Notes: generated from the letters alone by a model not told the origin. Numbered from the stretch's first letter, positions 48,867-61,833 are shown. The stretch: 64,000 bases of DNA from Drosophila persimilis (GCF_003286085.1 NW_020825340.1:1674001-1738000); one strand, 5' to 3'. A program made the numbers and translations.

Positions 48867-48891
48867 GGTGCTATTTTTTTCGGCGCCACTG
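48867..48891 (-). repeat. Right outer terminal inverted repeat of the Tc1-like element
   Basis: Complement of the left end, followed directly by TA at 48892-48893. Confidence 0.85.
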
Positions 48892-48893
48892 TA

Positions 48894-51800
48894 TATTCCT
48901 GAACTAAGATGTGATCTTGTTTACCCTTTTCATATTCATCCATATCCATGGTTCTTTCTCTCAGTGTATGCAAAAGGCAGTTGCTGCTGCTGTTGCTGCC
49001 GTTCCCCCAAGTGGAGTGCAAAGAATCTAGTAATTACATGTGTACTCGTACCAGTATCCCATGAATGATGTATTGTGGGGATGCTCGCCATCCGATAGAT
49101 ATAATTTTGATTAATTGAAGAGGGAGAGAGCAAAGAAATTAGAGCGCAATCGGAATTTGACCAGCAGCCAACATCTTGTCGAGTGTGTGGAGTGTGTGGA
49201 GTGTCCGAGTAATTACGGGTTGGCTTTGGACCATCTATCCACATCGAGGATATGTACTCGTGGCTGTTTCTGCCAGCTGGATTCTGGAGAAACTCCGACT
49301 GCTGTAATGAACTGATAAGCGCATAATTAACATGGCCAGTGGTCGGGGGCATGGCATCCACCTGGCCAACACAGAAAGTCTCGTCTCCCAAGACCCGTGG
49401 AGACTCGCATGTGCAGCAGAAATATTTTTGCCCCCCTCCTTTCGAATACAGCGAAGTATTTTTAAGGCGTGTTGTTTGCTGTTTTCAATAGATTTTTGTC
49501 TTTAATGACTTTTTGGCTCCGACTCGGACCGGAGTCGAGAGGAGAGGAGAGGAGAGGAGTCGAGTGGAGTCGGGTGAGACGGGTGCTGGCTTTTGCCCAG
49601 CTAATGGCTTCGATAGTTTGGCTTTTGTTCTGCAAAGAATCGGGCTTTCTGCCTGGCCAAAAGTCGTAAGTGGGTTTGGTTTAGGTTCGGTTTGGTAATC
49701 TATTGGTGTGTCGGCATCGCTTTGACTCGAATACCGCTAAACCGTCAGCATAATGGGCCCCCGGGAGATCATTGCCACGCCACCCGATGGAAGTCTTGGA
49801 GCACCTGTTGGTCGCTCACAGATTTCGATGGGATTCATTGGGGGAAATGGGTCGCACATGCTGAGATCGGTATTTTGGCATTCATCTACGATTTGCATGG
49901 GATAAAAGAGTAATTCATTTGCCAAGCTTTTAATTACATTGCTAACTGAGGGAAAAACATTTGGAAAGATCTACAAAGACGATCTTTGAGCTTCGAGATG
50001 AATAATCTTTCAGCAGTAGACTTGAGAGTCGAAGAAGCGGCTCTACAAGTAAAGGAATCGATAGAATAATGATTCCTAATGCTATTCAAATGTAGCAAAA
50101 CTTTCTTCGAAGAAACCAAAACTATCAATCCTTAAAGTAGAAAGTTTAAGGTGCAAGGAATCGCTGATAAAAATCTTAAACCATAAAACCATTGAATGCC
50201 CAATCATTTTTCCAATACTGTTTTTTAGGAATGTGAATCTATAATATTTTCTGAATTTAAAGAGAGTAGTAAAACCTCTGCAACATGTAGTGGGAAGCAG
50301 AATTTCCTTATGATACAAATAGTGGAATCAACCGAAAATATCCTATTTATCGCACTTTGAGGGATTGAAAAATAATAGAACATGCCCTAGAGGGACATAA
50401 GTATTTCATTCAATAATTTCCATCAGTTTCAAGGAATTCTACAACTCGGATAAAGAGCCTCCCATTAAAGTCAAATCCCCTTGCTAATATTTTCTGTTTG
50501 GCTAAATTGCTAAAACGTTTTCAGACCAGACCAGACCCCATATATACGTATACGTATACGTTTACTACAATAATATTGAACAAAAACAGGCTTTTGAACA
50601 AAACAACAGCAACAACAGCCACAGCCACAAAAACAAAAACAAAAACAATAATACCGGAGAACTCATTAAATAAAATGAGAACAAACCAAAGAGCGAAGAG
50701 AGCGAGAGAGAGGAAGGCGGAAGGTAGGGAAGGCAGATTGAAGAAACGGAGAAGAAACACTCACAAAAACAATCAGCAGCAACAAATACGAAACCACAAG
50801 AAGTTGCACAAATAAAGGCAACAGAAATACCCAAAGATGAAAAGTTCAATGCACGGAAATCGGATTAAGCAGAGAAATTAAGTAATACTCGTACGTAGAG
50901 GCTCTGGAGTACTCTATGAGACAAGTGCGAACAATCTATGGGATCTTTGAACGGAAAGTGAATCAGAATCAGAATAGGAAGGAAGCACTTGCTCTGGGCC
51001 CTCCCAGGGTTCTCCTCATGTCTGTAAGTCTCACCTTTAAGCAGCTCTCAAGAGGGAATCCATAAATCCAAATGTGTTCCACCAAGTTCAACCAAGCACA
51101 AGTTTTCGATTTCTCACTCAATTATGTTTTTGTCAAATGATTTAAGCAGTTGGCACACTGAACGACGACGACGACGACGACGACGACTTTGTATATCGGT
51201 AGACGCGCAGGCGTTACGAGTGTTCAGATTACACCAAAAAAACAAAGGGACTCAAAATCGCGCAGAACTGGGCAGGTTTTTTCCCAACCGAACGCGTCGA
51301 AGCTTGAAACTCGACTGTGGGGCCCAAGCGCTCAGCCAGCCTCATCGGCAAAACTCGCGTCTCGCTTAAAAGCTCTCTGGGCGAGCTTCGCCAGCTGGCG
51401 GTGAGCTTCTGGGCCCCACTGATGGGGCTATTTGAGCGCAGCCAAAGAGACGGCAACGGATTTCCCATACAAATGGTGGCCTGCATTGGCCACATGTGAT
51501 GTGCTTTTTTGTGTGTTCCAAGTAGGAAATTATCTGATCACTATCAGTAGGTTATCATTTTGAATTCTCTTACGGGGAGCTGGCGAGAACTCTCCAAACG
51601 GAACATCACAGCTGGAGACAAGTAACTTTTTATCCCAATCCCTAACTAAATTGGTCAAAATTCACAGGAAACACATTAGCATTTACTTTACTTTATATAC
51701 TCTACGCATAGCCCACAGTTCCACAGTTCATCTATCCTTCTTTCCTTGTTCCTACCATCTAAAATGCAAAACATTTACAAATTTATCCGAATAATAAGAT

Positions 51801-52621
51801 GCGTATATTTCATAACTTTGTATTTATTTCTCGTATAACTACATAGTGAAATACTTTACGAACTGGCTCTCAAATGGAATGTAAATGAAAGACGGACTGG
51901 AGAGCCACTTGAGTAGTTTGTTTTAAATGGAATCGAAATGAATGATCAACAGAATGAAAAATACAAAAATTAATTCGAAAAAGTTCGAGATATTCTCAGA
52001 AAAGAAAAGTAAGCCCTTGAAGATCAAACGGGATCGCTTAGGCAGTCCTTAAGGAACAAACAAAACTAACAAAAAGTGTATAAAAACTCTATAGAGTAGA
52101 AATGAGTAGAAATCAAAGTTGTGATAATCGACCAGGTTCATATAGAGGTCTTTTGTTGTTGTACATAGTTTGTATTTTATTCAAGTGTTTTGCTCTGTTC
52201 TATTGCTGGGAGTTCATATTTTGGGTGGGGGGAGCGAATATGGAGTTACCCGTAAGCTAATAGTATTGTAAATTATATTGAATTCGGCGTGGACATCTTC
52301 TCGTTGTTCTACAAAAAAAAATTGGAGATGCGCTTCATTTGGCTCGAAATAGTCGCAGAGTTGTAAAAAAAAAATGATCACGACATGCTTGGCGTATAAA
52401 TATTAAATCATATTAATATCGGTTAGCATCAGAAACGTTCTAGGAGCTAAGTACGAGTACAATGCTTTAGTTAGGCGAGTAATTTGCTTAGATTTGCTCA
52501 CTTCTTTGTTTTCTTTTGCGTGATTAACCTTAGGTTTTTTGTGTGTTTCCAACTTGTACAATTACGATACATGTAGTTTGCTTGACAATTACAATTAATA
52601 ATTGAATGACTCTCTAGCTCT
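48894..52621. other. Intergenic, with a GC-rich patch at 51.15-51.48 kb and the NaPi-III 3' UTR
   Basis: No supported gene. An ACG trinucleotide tract (51162-51187) opens a GC-rich patch that contains an inverted pair around GGGGCCCA (about 51316 and 51411) and a donor-like GGCG|GTGAGC at about 51399. Minus-strand AATAAA signals (plus-strand tttatt at 52176-52181 and 51823-51828) could end NaPi-III transcripts about 450 or 800 bp after its stop. Confidence 0.5.
51162..51187. repeat. ACG trinucleotide microsatellite
   Basis: Eight uninterrupted ACG units plus two bases. Confidence 0.9.
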
Positions 52622-54845
52622 CTAGGCCCGACCCATGTCATCCACGGCCAGCAGGCAGAGCACGTACATCATGCCGGCGCTAAGCAGGGCGGTCACGGGC
52701 ACCGTCACTATCCAGGCGTAGGCAATGTTCCTAAACAGATGCCAGTCGACGCTGCCATCCTCCATGGGCACAGCTGGCTTCTGGGCTGGCTTTTCCGTGC
52801 CCGAACGAAACTCCTTCTTACCCTGCGCCGGGTTCTTCTTGCGACCCGCTGAACTCACATGACCCACGAAAACCACCGAACCGACCTTGCAGTGTGTGGT
52901 CGAAATCGGCAAGCCAATTTTGCTGGCCAGCAGTACGGTGATGGCGGCTCCGATTTCAATGGTGAAGCCACTGCAAGCAAGACGAACAGGAATTAGCGAT
53001 AACATTCTTACATTCGAGAGCCAATCAATTGATTCCACTCACGTCGAAGAGGTAATTTTGGTGAGGTCATTGCCAATGGTCTCGATAACGCGCCGTCCCC
53101 ACAGCCAGAGACCCACGGAGATGCCGATGCCGCCGTAGATTAGAATATATATTGGACTTTCCGCTTGTTGCATCACCGATCCCTCGCGGTAGATCATATA
53201 GAGTGCGATCAAAGGTCCGATGGCGTTGCTCACATCGTTTCCACCGTGCGCGAAGCTGCCGAAAGTGGCCGTAAGGATCTGCAGGAACGAGAACAGCATG
53301 GAGATCTCCTGGGTCTCCTCAGCGCTGCTGGCACGACGACCGGCAGCCCGCTTGAACTCGTCCTCTTGCTCATTGAGCGCCTCCTTACTCTCGATCAGCG
53401 GCACCTTGCTGGAGTTGGGCGACAGGGTGGAGCTAATCATCAGATCCAGGCTTCCAGCGCTCTCCACCACCTGCAGATTATTGTTGGTGGCCTTGCCACC
53501 TGCCCCCGCTACGGCTGCGGCGGCTGGCACACCGCTGGCCACCTGCTGCTGCGACTTGTGCTCCTCCTTGGGCGACTGAACGCGCTTAAAGCACTCCTGA
53601 AGCTTGCGTCCGTTCTGCTGCTGCTGTTGCTGGTGCTGCTGCTGCTCGTCGATGAAGTTGAGGCTGGTGATGGTGAGATCGGTGTTGTCCAAGCTGGCCT
53701 TGCCCAGCAGATCCTCGGCCTTCTTGATCAGCTGCGGATCGATCTTGTACTCCTCTCCGGGGGCGTTGTTATTCTTGGCCGCGAGTCCAAAGGGCGCCAG
53801 CTTAAAGGTCTTGGGGGAGTTGTCGCTCAGCGAGACCAGCTCGGTGATCTCGGCGATGGCGGGCAGCGGCTTTCCCTCGCTAACCAGCGACAGCGGACGA
53901 CGCTGCTTCTTGGGGCTGCCCGATGGCGAGGATTCTGTAAGAAATGGATTTAGAATCTTCTCTCAGGGGCTCTTTTTATCTGAAAAAAACTCACCCACAG
54001 AGTCCTCAAAATTAAACTTCACCGGATTCTCGGCCCTTAGGCGTTTCTCGATCTTTCGACGCTGAAGCGGAACTATCACCAGCTGGGTAAGCACCACCAC
54101 TAATAGGGACAGGCCCAGGCTGGCACTCAGCGCTATCCAAGTGGGTATGTTGTCCATGTAGAGGAGCTTGGGTCCGTCCAGCACCACGCTGATGACGTTA
54201 ATGAAGAATGTCACACCGTAGAAGATGGGCAGCGAGCGGAAGCCCGCCTTGAGCGGCTCCTGGGCACGCAAGATGAAGCGTCGTATGGCCAGGAAGAGCA
54301 GGATGCTCACAATGCCGCTCATCACCGGCGAGATGAACCACGAGCCCACGATGGTGCCCAGCGTGGACCACTTGAGGCCCTCCACACCGCGTGCCACCAG
54401 CGAGAACCCGATGGTAGAGCCTACGATGCTGTGTGTGCCCGAGATTGGCAGCTTCAGGAAGGTGGCGACCAGCAGCCACACGGCACTGCTGGCCAGGGCG
54501 GACACACAGCCCAGCATCAGAACCTCTTCGTAGCCCTCGTACATGCCCACTTCCAGGATTCCCTTGCGCATCGTGTCCGACACCTTGTAGCCTACACGAA
54601 AGAGAATGATTAGATAAGATCAGAGTATTTTACAGGTCCTTGAATGTCCTACCAATCAGTACGGCGCCAGAGACCTCACAGATGGTGGCCAGGACGCAGG
54701 CCTGGCGGATGGTAAGCACACCCGAACCGACGCTGGTGCCAAAAGAGTTGGCCACATCGTTGGCTCCAATGCCAAAGGCCAGGACAAACGCGATCAGGAA
54801 GCCGATGACGACCATCCATAGTAGATCCGGCGAGAACGGCTCCAT
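52622..54845 (-). CDS. NaPi-III: PiT-family sodium-dependent phosphate symporter
   Basis: Four exons on the minus strand: 54845-54653, 54591-53995, 53934-53043 and 52970-52622; 2031 nt, 676 aa. SLC20/PiT carriers import inorganic phosphate with sodium at the plasma membrane. Both halves of the inverted-repeat fold show their signature: [19 protein letters not shown] (residues about 27-45) and [12 protein letters not shown] in the second half. Also present are [16 protein letters not shown] and its counterpart [13 protein letters not shown], and the [14 protein letters not shown] segment. A long Ser/Gln/Ala-rich cytosolic loop separates the halves (exon 3), as in human PiT1. I chose the ATG at 54845 because its context (ACCACCATGG) is optimal; an in-frame ATG 42 bp upstream (54887) would add 14 residues. 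Confidence 0.96.
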
Positions 54846-57800
54846 GGTGGTTCTTGATTGTGGTCGTTGGTTGAATGCAAAACTCAAAACTCTCTCTACT
54901 GCAAACTTCTACTCGGATTTTGTCTACCTCAGAAGCTAACTAAATATCGTTTACTCTTTTGCCAAAAAACAATTGCGAATCGTGGATTGTGGATCGGATT
55001 GGGTGGATGGGTGATGGTTGGATGGATGGGCGACTGGTGCAAAACAATCGATTGGAACTTATAAAATACAACACTACGTAACAAATGATGGTCGAAACAA
55101 AAATCCAAATTGGTTAATAAGTGAGAAATTCGTTTCAAATATTCTCTAAACAGCCATATTTGCGCTTAAACTTCATTGTCGTTATTTTCATAATGAAAAT
55201 CGGTGAACAACTCGCCGCGTGGGATACACAAAGTGACTTAAGTAACTAATGCCCTGAAATGTTTCCTTCTCCCTACAAGATCTGATCTATCAGATCTATC
55301 AGATCGATCAGCTCTATCAGCTATCTACCTCTAAAAATATTCAATAAATAGTTAAAATCCTAGAAATACACAATTTGACCGGATGACGAAACACCAAACG
55401 AAACGAACAATATTCCAAATTAAAAACAAATCCTTCTCCTTTTTGGCCTGAATAATCCTTGCTGTTCGCCGATGTTGTTGTTGGAATTTCAAGCTAGTTA
55501 AGAAGTTCTCATAGACTTAACATAGGCACCACTCTCGTTTAATCCCGCGGATGACTCCTTTTAGCAAATAGTTTGATGGATTAAACGATCAGGTTGTTGA
55601 GTAAGTGGATTTTGGTGATGTTTTAGTTAAATCTAAGGAGTTTCTTGTTATGTTGAGTAGGAGTTAAGAGATGTCGAGTTTGCCAACTGAAAGACGAACA
55701 GAGTATACAGAGTATAACCATTAAGGTCTATAATATCATAAGCTATGGCGACTTACCTGACGTTTGGGGTAGCTAATTTGTTTCCACCGCAGAAAAGTAT
55801 TCACCATGTCTGTAAAAAGGAAGAAAACGGATTCCAAATTAAAGGATTATTCATTCAAATTCAAGGTTTATTCGAATCCTTTCCTTCCTCTACGGTAAAT
55901 ACCATTTATTCCCTAACTAGACCAGATCGTTCAAACGTTTAAGGCCAATTGAATCGAATTTATCTGAAACGGAATCTCATAAGCTATCAACGAGATTCGA
56001 ACCGGTTAAAACAGCTTGAAACCATTGTTGATATATGCTTCATTAAGTTTTAGAGAACAGTATTATTAGATTTTGTTGCGTTTGTCGTGGATTCAAACCC
56101 CAATTCCATTCAATTTGCGTACGCGTAGCGTATCCCACTCTGCTGGCCATTAACCGGTAACAACCGGTAATCAATGTGCTTTCCAAATTCAATTGAAAGT
56201 TCATTACTGGAATTGGAAAATTTGAGATAGTTTTCCACGGCAAACCCCGCCCCGCGAATAGTACCTTTTTGGCAGTACGGCCCGTGGCAATTCCCATTAC
56301 AATTCACAATTGAAATTGTAATTGCTGCAATTGCTGCCATTTGTGGTTCAGATTGTAGTCATCAGTGTAAATTTAACAAACAATGGTTTTTATTGTGTAG
56401 AATGAAGATCAATGGCTGGCCAGGGCACAGATGCAGGTTATGTAAGCGATTTGCATGTGTTGACATGTCAGAGAGAGCTCCAATTGAATTCTATCTGTGT
56501 ACATACCTATTGTATCAATTCCCCACTCGTTAATCTCGTAATTAGCCATCTGGCACCTTAATAAGCCAAAGAACAATACCATCTGAACAAGGCGTCCCTC
56601 TTCCACGCAGAACAATACACATTTGGTGTCCAAATACTCGTAAAGCAAGAGCCTCTTCCCCTAGTGTGGCCCCACACAGTGGGAGAAGAAGAAGGGGGAG
56701 GCGTGGAGGCGGCCAAAGGGTAGTAACCAGGACAATGGCTGACACTGTGTCGTGACAAGGTCGCAACGCTTTATCCTGATTACGCTGCAGCTGACGTATG
56801 GTCGCGAAATTTCCATATTCGCGTGCGAAAAATCCTCACAGTTCGAGAACATCCTACGAGTCCCTACTCCCCACAATTCCACAATTCCACAATTCCACAA
56901 TTGCACAATGAAGCATGTAATCAGAGTTCCTGCGTCAATCCATTCCAATTTAGGGCAATTTCGAACTTTACAACTAAAAATGCGCCGAACACGCAACTGC
57001 GGAACGTTTTAGAGCCATTGCAGTGCTAATAAAACTGTCGGGGAAATTTTGTAATGGCCTCGAACCTGGAGGGCCACAGAGAATTATGGCATTTCAATAA
57101 AACATGCATAAATCGGGAGCGAATAGCTCGCACAGTGGGGCAAAGGTTAATCGCTTGCGGCACAGGTTGATTCAACATTATGTAGCATAATATATACATT
57201 TCATTTTAGCGATGGCGCCCACTGTCCCTGCAAGCCATTGTGAGACTGGAAACTCTAGGCTCTCTGTAATTTGAATCCACCGTTAAGGCATAGCAGCATG
57301 GTGCACAAAGAGAGGGAGAGGGAGGGAGGCATTGCATGGCACAGAATTGGAATTGGAGGCGCAAATTGAAATGGTTTGAATTGTGAGTGCAGCCGAGTGT
57401 GATATGGAGGATAGAGGCGTACTCCCACCTGCTGATGGTTCCAGTGTCAAGGCTAGACGGCCGCCGGCATACTGCATTTAGTATCGATTTAATTTTCCGT
57501 ATTTTCCGGATCGTAGCAGGCACCGCCTGGCAGAGTGGTTGCATTCAAAACCTGACACCCGTACCGTTTTCAGAGCGCTCCACAACGTACCACCAAAAAC
57601 AACAGCGAGTGCACCCTTAACACAAATTCCACTTGTTGTTGTGGTGGTTGGTTTCCCTCTTGGGGGTGGTTGCTGCAAGTTCAAGGTCACTCTTCGAATC
57701 CGGCCGGGGTAACTTTTTGGAAATTAACACCAGCTCATCCAGTTGCCGTAAAACTGCACGACGGAGGGCACTCAGAGCGTGGCACATTCCAATCGATAAT

Positions 57801-60607
57801 CCGCCGCTATTCAAAATTTAAAATGCTTTCATGTGTGAGGAACAAATAATTAACAAACACGTGCAATAAATTACAGGTCTTCAGCAGTTTGCGGAAAACA
57901 AATCAAAGAGAGTGCCTGAATATCTAGCAATACCCTAGCAATTATTACTGACAAATGAGATGGAAACTCATCTGCTGGATACATTTATGTAGGTACAGGG
58001 AACGTTCTTTTGCCAAACCAAAAAGATCGAACCACTACTGCTATTTACCATTCCAGTCTTTAGGGATTTACTAGCATATGTACATACATACATATGTACA
58101 TCTGTACGTACATATGTATCTATTGGAAATAAATTCCCATTGTAGGAGCTTGATTGGAAATACATATGTACATATGTATATGTAACTGTCAGCATAGGAG
58201 AGTAATCACTGTATTCAGTTTACATTTCACAATTTCGCAAAACTGCGAACGAAGCTACACACGTCCGGCTGACTGTACCAGGCTCGGTGTGCAAACAGAA
58301 GGGGATACTCTTACCCATTACCGATTTCCTGCTCTGCCTCTTTCTCTATTCTGGACATTAACATAAATAAGCGTGTAGCATTCCCCTCAATCATCTCGTT
58401 TAGAGTTGTTTTCTGGACTTCTTTTTGGGGTTTTTTCCATCACACGCGATCCGCAATCGGATCACGAGTTTGTCGGCTGATTCTAAAAACGTGTGACGGG
58501 GCCGGCCCGGGCCAGACAAAAGAAAAAGAAACGCAACGAGCGCAAATTTCGGCGGACCCGACAAGCAGGCGCGTCTGGTGCTGCCTCATTGAATTTTACA
58601 TACATACATATGTACGCACATATGTGTATATACATGCACACGTATACGTATGTATTCAAACAATTATTCTATACATACATATGTATTGGAATTCCATTGG
58701 GCAGAAACAAAAACAAAGAGGAAGGTGAAGAGAGTGAGGGAGGAGAGCATCTATGATCGCGATGTGTTCCAGAGATCTCAAGGGAATCGGGTTCAATGTT
58801 CCACCAGTCTATAGAGATTCGCTGCTTTTCCATACATTTTTCCACAATTATTTAAAATCATATCTATCGGAAGATAATTAAATTTTTTAATAGTGAATTG
58901 CCCATATACATATGTACATAGCTTATTGATTAACTAAGCCAAAATAAGATAAACAACAACAAAAATTGCCGCATTGGCAATCAGCTAAAAGAGATTTCAA
59001 ACTGCCTTGGCATTTTTAGAGATTTTTGGAACACCGGCGATAGGAAGACAGACACTGAATGCGGGGAAAGAGTAATACTGTACTGTCAGTGTTGGGAGCG
59101 GGCTGCCAGGGGCAGAAAAAGAATCGGTTCTCCGGTGACCTTGCGAAATGGCTGCCCACAGCCCACACTCGTTTCTCCCCTCAATCTGTTTGGCTCGTGA
59201 TATCATTCATGCAGGAAAAATTGTTTTTTTTTGCAATTCGAAATTGGGTTGTTTGACGCAAGCAGAAAAGGTTGAAATATGGAAAACCGAAATACCGTGG
59301 GTGTACAATAAGCTGTGCAGTTTCAGAGTAACTGCATCGCTCTCGTGCAGTCGTAGAGCCAGTAGGGTTATTTGCCGCGCGCTATTTTAAAATTGAAATT
59401 GGTTTTATTATTTTTCTTTTCCTGCTGTTCTATTTTGTTTTCTTCTTTTGCTTTTATATTTAGTTCGTAGCCGAAAAAAACTGTACACAAAGTTGAAGTA
59501 TTTGGCCGTTCTCCTCCTCTCACTCGCTCTGTACTCCACGGCACGAACCGTAAGACTGGCACAGTGGCTCGATTATGCCCATATCTTATGGTTCAACATA
59601 CTTATTTCACGAAATGGTAATTTCATTGCATTTTTCAAAGTAATTCCTATTTTGCATAGTTACTATTCTTAAATTTTGTTTAATGAACATAACCACATAA
59701 TACTTTTTCAAGCCACACGGTAATTGCAAAATAGGTGCAAAATTCTGATAAGAAAGAGTGTAACCAGCTTGTAGAAAATTTCACAAAAACAAATCTATCA
59801 AGCGGATGAGGCTGTGCCCTGTGCCACCCCCAGTGGGTGGCACAATCATGAATCATGCTGTGTTGGGTCACGGGGAGCGTGGGGGAACAGGAATGTAACC
59901 GTCATCCTCGAACAGTCTGGAAGCTGCCAGAGGAGATGAGAGTAAAGGAGAGAGTGTATGCCATATGAGCGTGAGTGTGACTGTGAGTGTGCGCAGGGTG
60001 TAGTCGCATCCTAACGATTTGTTGCTGCAGCTGCGAAAAAAAAACAATGATCCACAACAGACGAGTTTGAAAACAGCTGCACACGGGACGGCCAGTGCAT
60101 GCAAAACTGAAAGGAACAACTGTAAACTGTACTCAACGCGGGTCAGCGGCGAACAATAAAAAGAGCATGAAGAAAACCACAAAACTTATTCAGCAGCAAA
60201 CCGTTTTCCACCTCTCACCACCCCTTTCACAGTTTCTTCAACCAATTCCGAATCAATTTTCGTGTCTATTGATTTTTCTAGGCAAACACACAAAAAAAAA
60301 ATTGGAATTTGTTTTACAGCTAGACAGCGTCCAAATGAAGTTTTATTTATTTTGCATTTGTGTGGAAATATATGGCAAAAAATGTATGTATGTACTCGCA
60401 CACACACGTACACCCACGCGGGTTGGCGAAAACACGCGGCGCCATCAAGACTACAGAAGGATACACAAGGATATTCACAAACACACATACTAACGCGCAC
60501 CAGTATCTGAGACACTTTTTGAAAATCATATTCCTGGCCTCTCGATCCCATCCCGGGCTTGACAACTTTTCTCAGACCTAAGGTAACTTGTCCGCTGTGG
60601 TACTCAC
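54846..60607. other. Upstream region or 5' intron of NaPi-III
   Basis: 5.8 kb without a supported coding gene. It includes CAATTC pentamer-like repeats (56871-56905) and two clusters of the palindrome ACATATGT (58076-58180, 58600-58690). A Leu-rich open frame at 59448-59672 lacks an ATG. If the exon candidate at 60.6 kb is real, this whole segment is an intron of NaPi-III. Confidence 0.45.
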
Positions 60608-60730
60608 TTGAATAGCAGCACTTTTTTAAATCAATAAATTATTTATTGAATATATTTAAGTTGGACGAAGTCGCGCGCAACCACCGGCTTAGCTCAAGAA
60701 GTATCGTTATCAGTTATCGATAAAATGTAA
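60608..60730 (-). promoter_or_regulatory. Candidate remote first exon and DRE promoter on the minus strand
   Basis: A perfect DREF site TATCGATA at 60715-60722 precedes, in the minus direction, about 110 bp that end in a strong donor (TTCAA|GTGAGTAC at 60608). The segment has no ORF. The nearest minus-strand coding exon is that of NaPi-III, 5.7 kb away, so it may be its non-coding exon 1. Confidence 0.35.
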
Positions 60731-61446
60731 TTTTCATGAAAAAGCGTTGACCCACTTAATCCACCCTTAAAAAGCATATATTTATACAGGTGAAAAGCTT
60801 GAATTAAATCGCTGAAAATAATACTGTTTGTAAATAACCTTCAACTTTACTCAAAAAAAGGACCAGATGTTTTTCACCTGAACTGAGCTAATATTCTTCA
60901 AGTTGCATCGTTTTCGTTGAGTGTATTTGAAAACGCACTGGTCTACAATGGGTTAATCTTTCTCTGACCATGATCGGAAATCATATATCTCGATTTTGAT
61001 ATTTGTTATAATATTACTAGCTAGCTGATGATTAATTGATGAATTAATTTCCTAAAAGATTGGCTAATTTTAGAGACTCATTTTATTGGATTGTGTCTCT
61101 TTTTATACATGGTAACTACACGGTAATTACACATTTTGATCCATGCGACAGAATAATCGCTAGAGCTGCGCGCCAAAATGGAATTCAAAATTCAAATACC
61201 TGCGTATGGAAGTTACTATACGAACTATTAAGCGTGCTCAATAACTAAACGTTGTTAAGGTGTAAACAGAAATTTTGAGTTATTGAGTTAGCTGAACTAT
61301 CGATAGGTACTCATTTCAGTGTAAATAGCCTATTATCTATTACCAAGGAACTGAATACTGAAGGAACTAGCTCTATTCCTTGATAAAGCAAAGCTACAGA
61401 TACCAACCGTATTTCAATCAGACTGCACAAAAATAAGCTTAAAATC
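60731..61446. other. Intergenic
   Basis: AT-rich, with no gene seen. A second perfect DREF core TATCGATA lies at 61298-61305, inside the palindrome CTATCGATAG, and could serve the candidate gene to the right. Confidence 0.45.
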
Positions 61447-61833
61447 ATGAAAATCAAATTAAAACCATTAGCTGGAATGCCCATAAGCTTTTTGTTTGTT
61501 TTTTTTTCAAACCATTCGGCTTTTTTTACTCTGTTCAAATCGGTAAAGGCTCTCTTTTTCGCTCTAATTGAACACGAAAACGAGCAGTATGTCCCGCAAC
61601 ATGGGCAACATTCTGCATACCTTAGGGAAAAGGATATTAGAGAATTGCGCAAATTTGTGTCATCCCAGGCTCACAGGAATGCAGAAACTAGTAAGTCTCT
61701 GTTTTAAAGGTATTTCAGCGATATATTGAAGGTGGGTGGTCTTCTTACAGAGACCAAAATTGGTATCGAGATCTGGATATATATACAAGAAACTAATCAA
61801 ATGCATGAATACGTCTACTACATATCAATTTGA
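61447..61833 (+). CDS. Candidate two-exon gene, about 108 aa, unrecognised
   Basis: Exons 61447-61690 and 61751-61833 are separated by a 60-bp intron with good borders (ACTA|GTAAGTC; ttcttacag|AG). Frame is kept across the junction and reaches TGA at 61831. The middle is protein-like (HGQHSAYLREKDIRELRKFV and on to a Lys/Ile-rich tail), while the N-terminal 35 residues are Phe-rich and may not be coding, so the true start may be internal or in another exon. A DREF site lies about 145 bp upstream. No family recognised; it could be a gene fragment. Confidence 0.35.

Larger units (their letters stand above)
47244..48891 (-). mobile_element. Decayed Tc1-like DNA transposon with IR/DR-type ends
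   Basis: 1648 bp flanked by TA on both sides, the Tc1/mariner target duplication. Outer inverted repeats (CAGTGGCGCCGAAAAAAATA and its partner) lie at 47244-47270 and 48867-48891. A second, perfect 20-bp inverted pair (CACCAACAAAAATAGCACCA) lies at 47445-47464 and 48670-48689. Each end therefore carries two copies of an AAAATAGCACC direct repeat about 220 bp apart, the IR/DR layout known from Minos, Paris, S and Sleeping Beauty-type elements. The transposase relic sits between them on the minus strand and is broken by stops and frameshifts, so this copy is not autonomous. Confidence 0.9.

Noticed and set aside
53165-53953. 262-codon open frame on the + strand
   Set aside because: Antisense of NaPi-III exon 3, which carries the [11 protein letters not shown] signature on the minus strand.
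58001-58180. TACATA repeats considered as a CRISPR-like or satellite array
   Set aside because: Spacing is irregular, units overlap, and the organism is a fly; it is simple sequence.
59448-59672. Leu-rich frame resembling a signal peptide on the + strand
   Set aside because: No ATG and no convincing upstream exon; a weak acceptor only. It may deserve a conservation check but is not supported.
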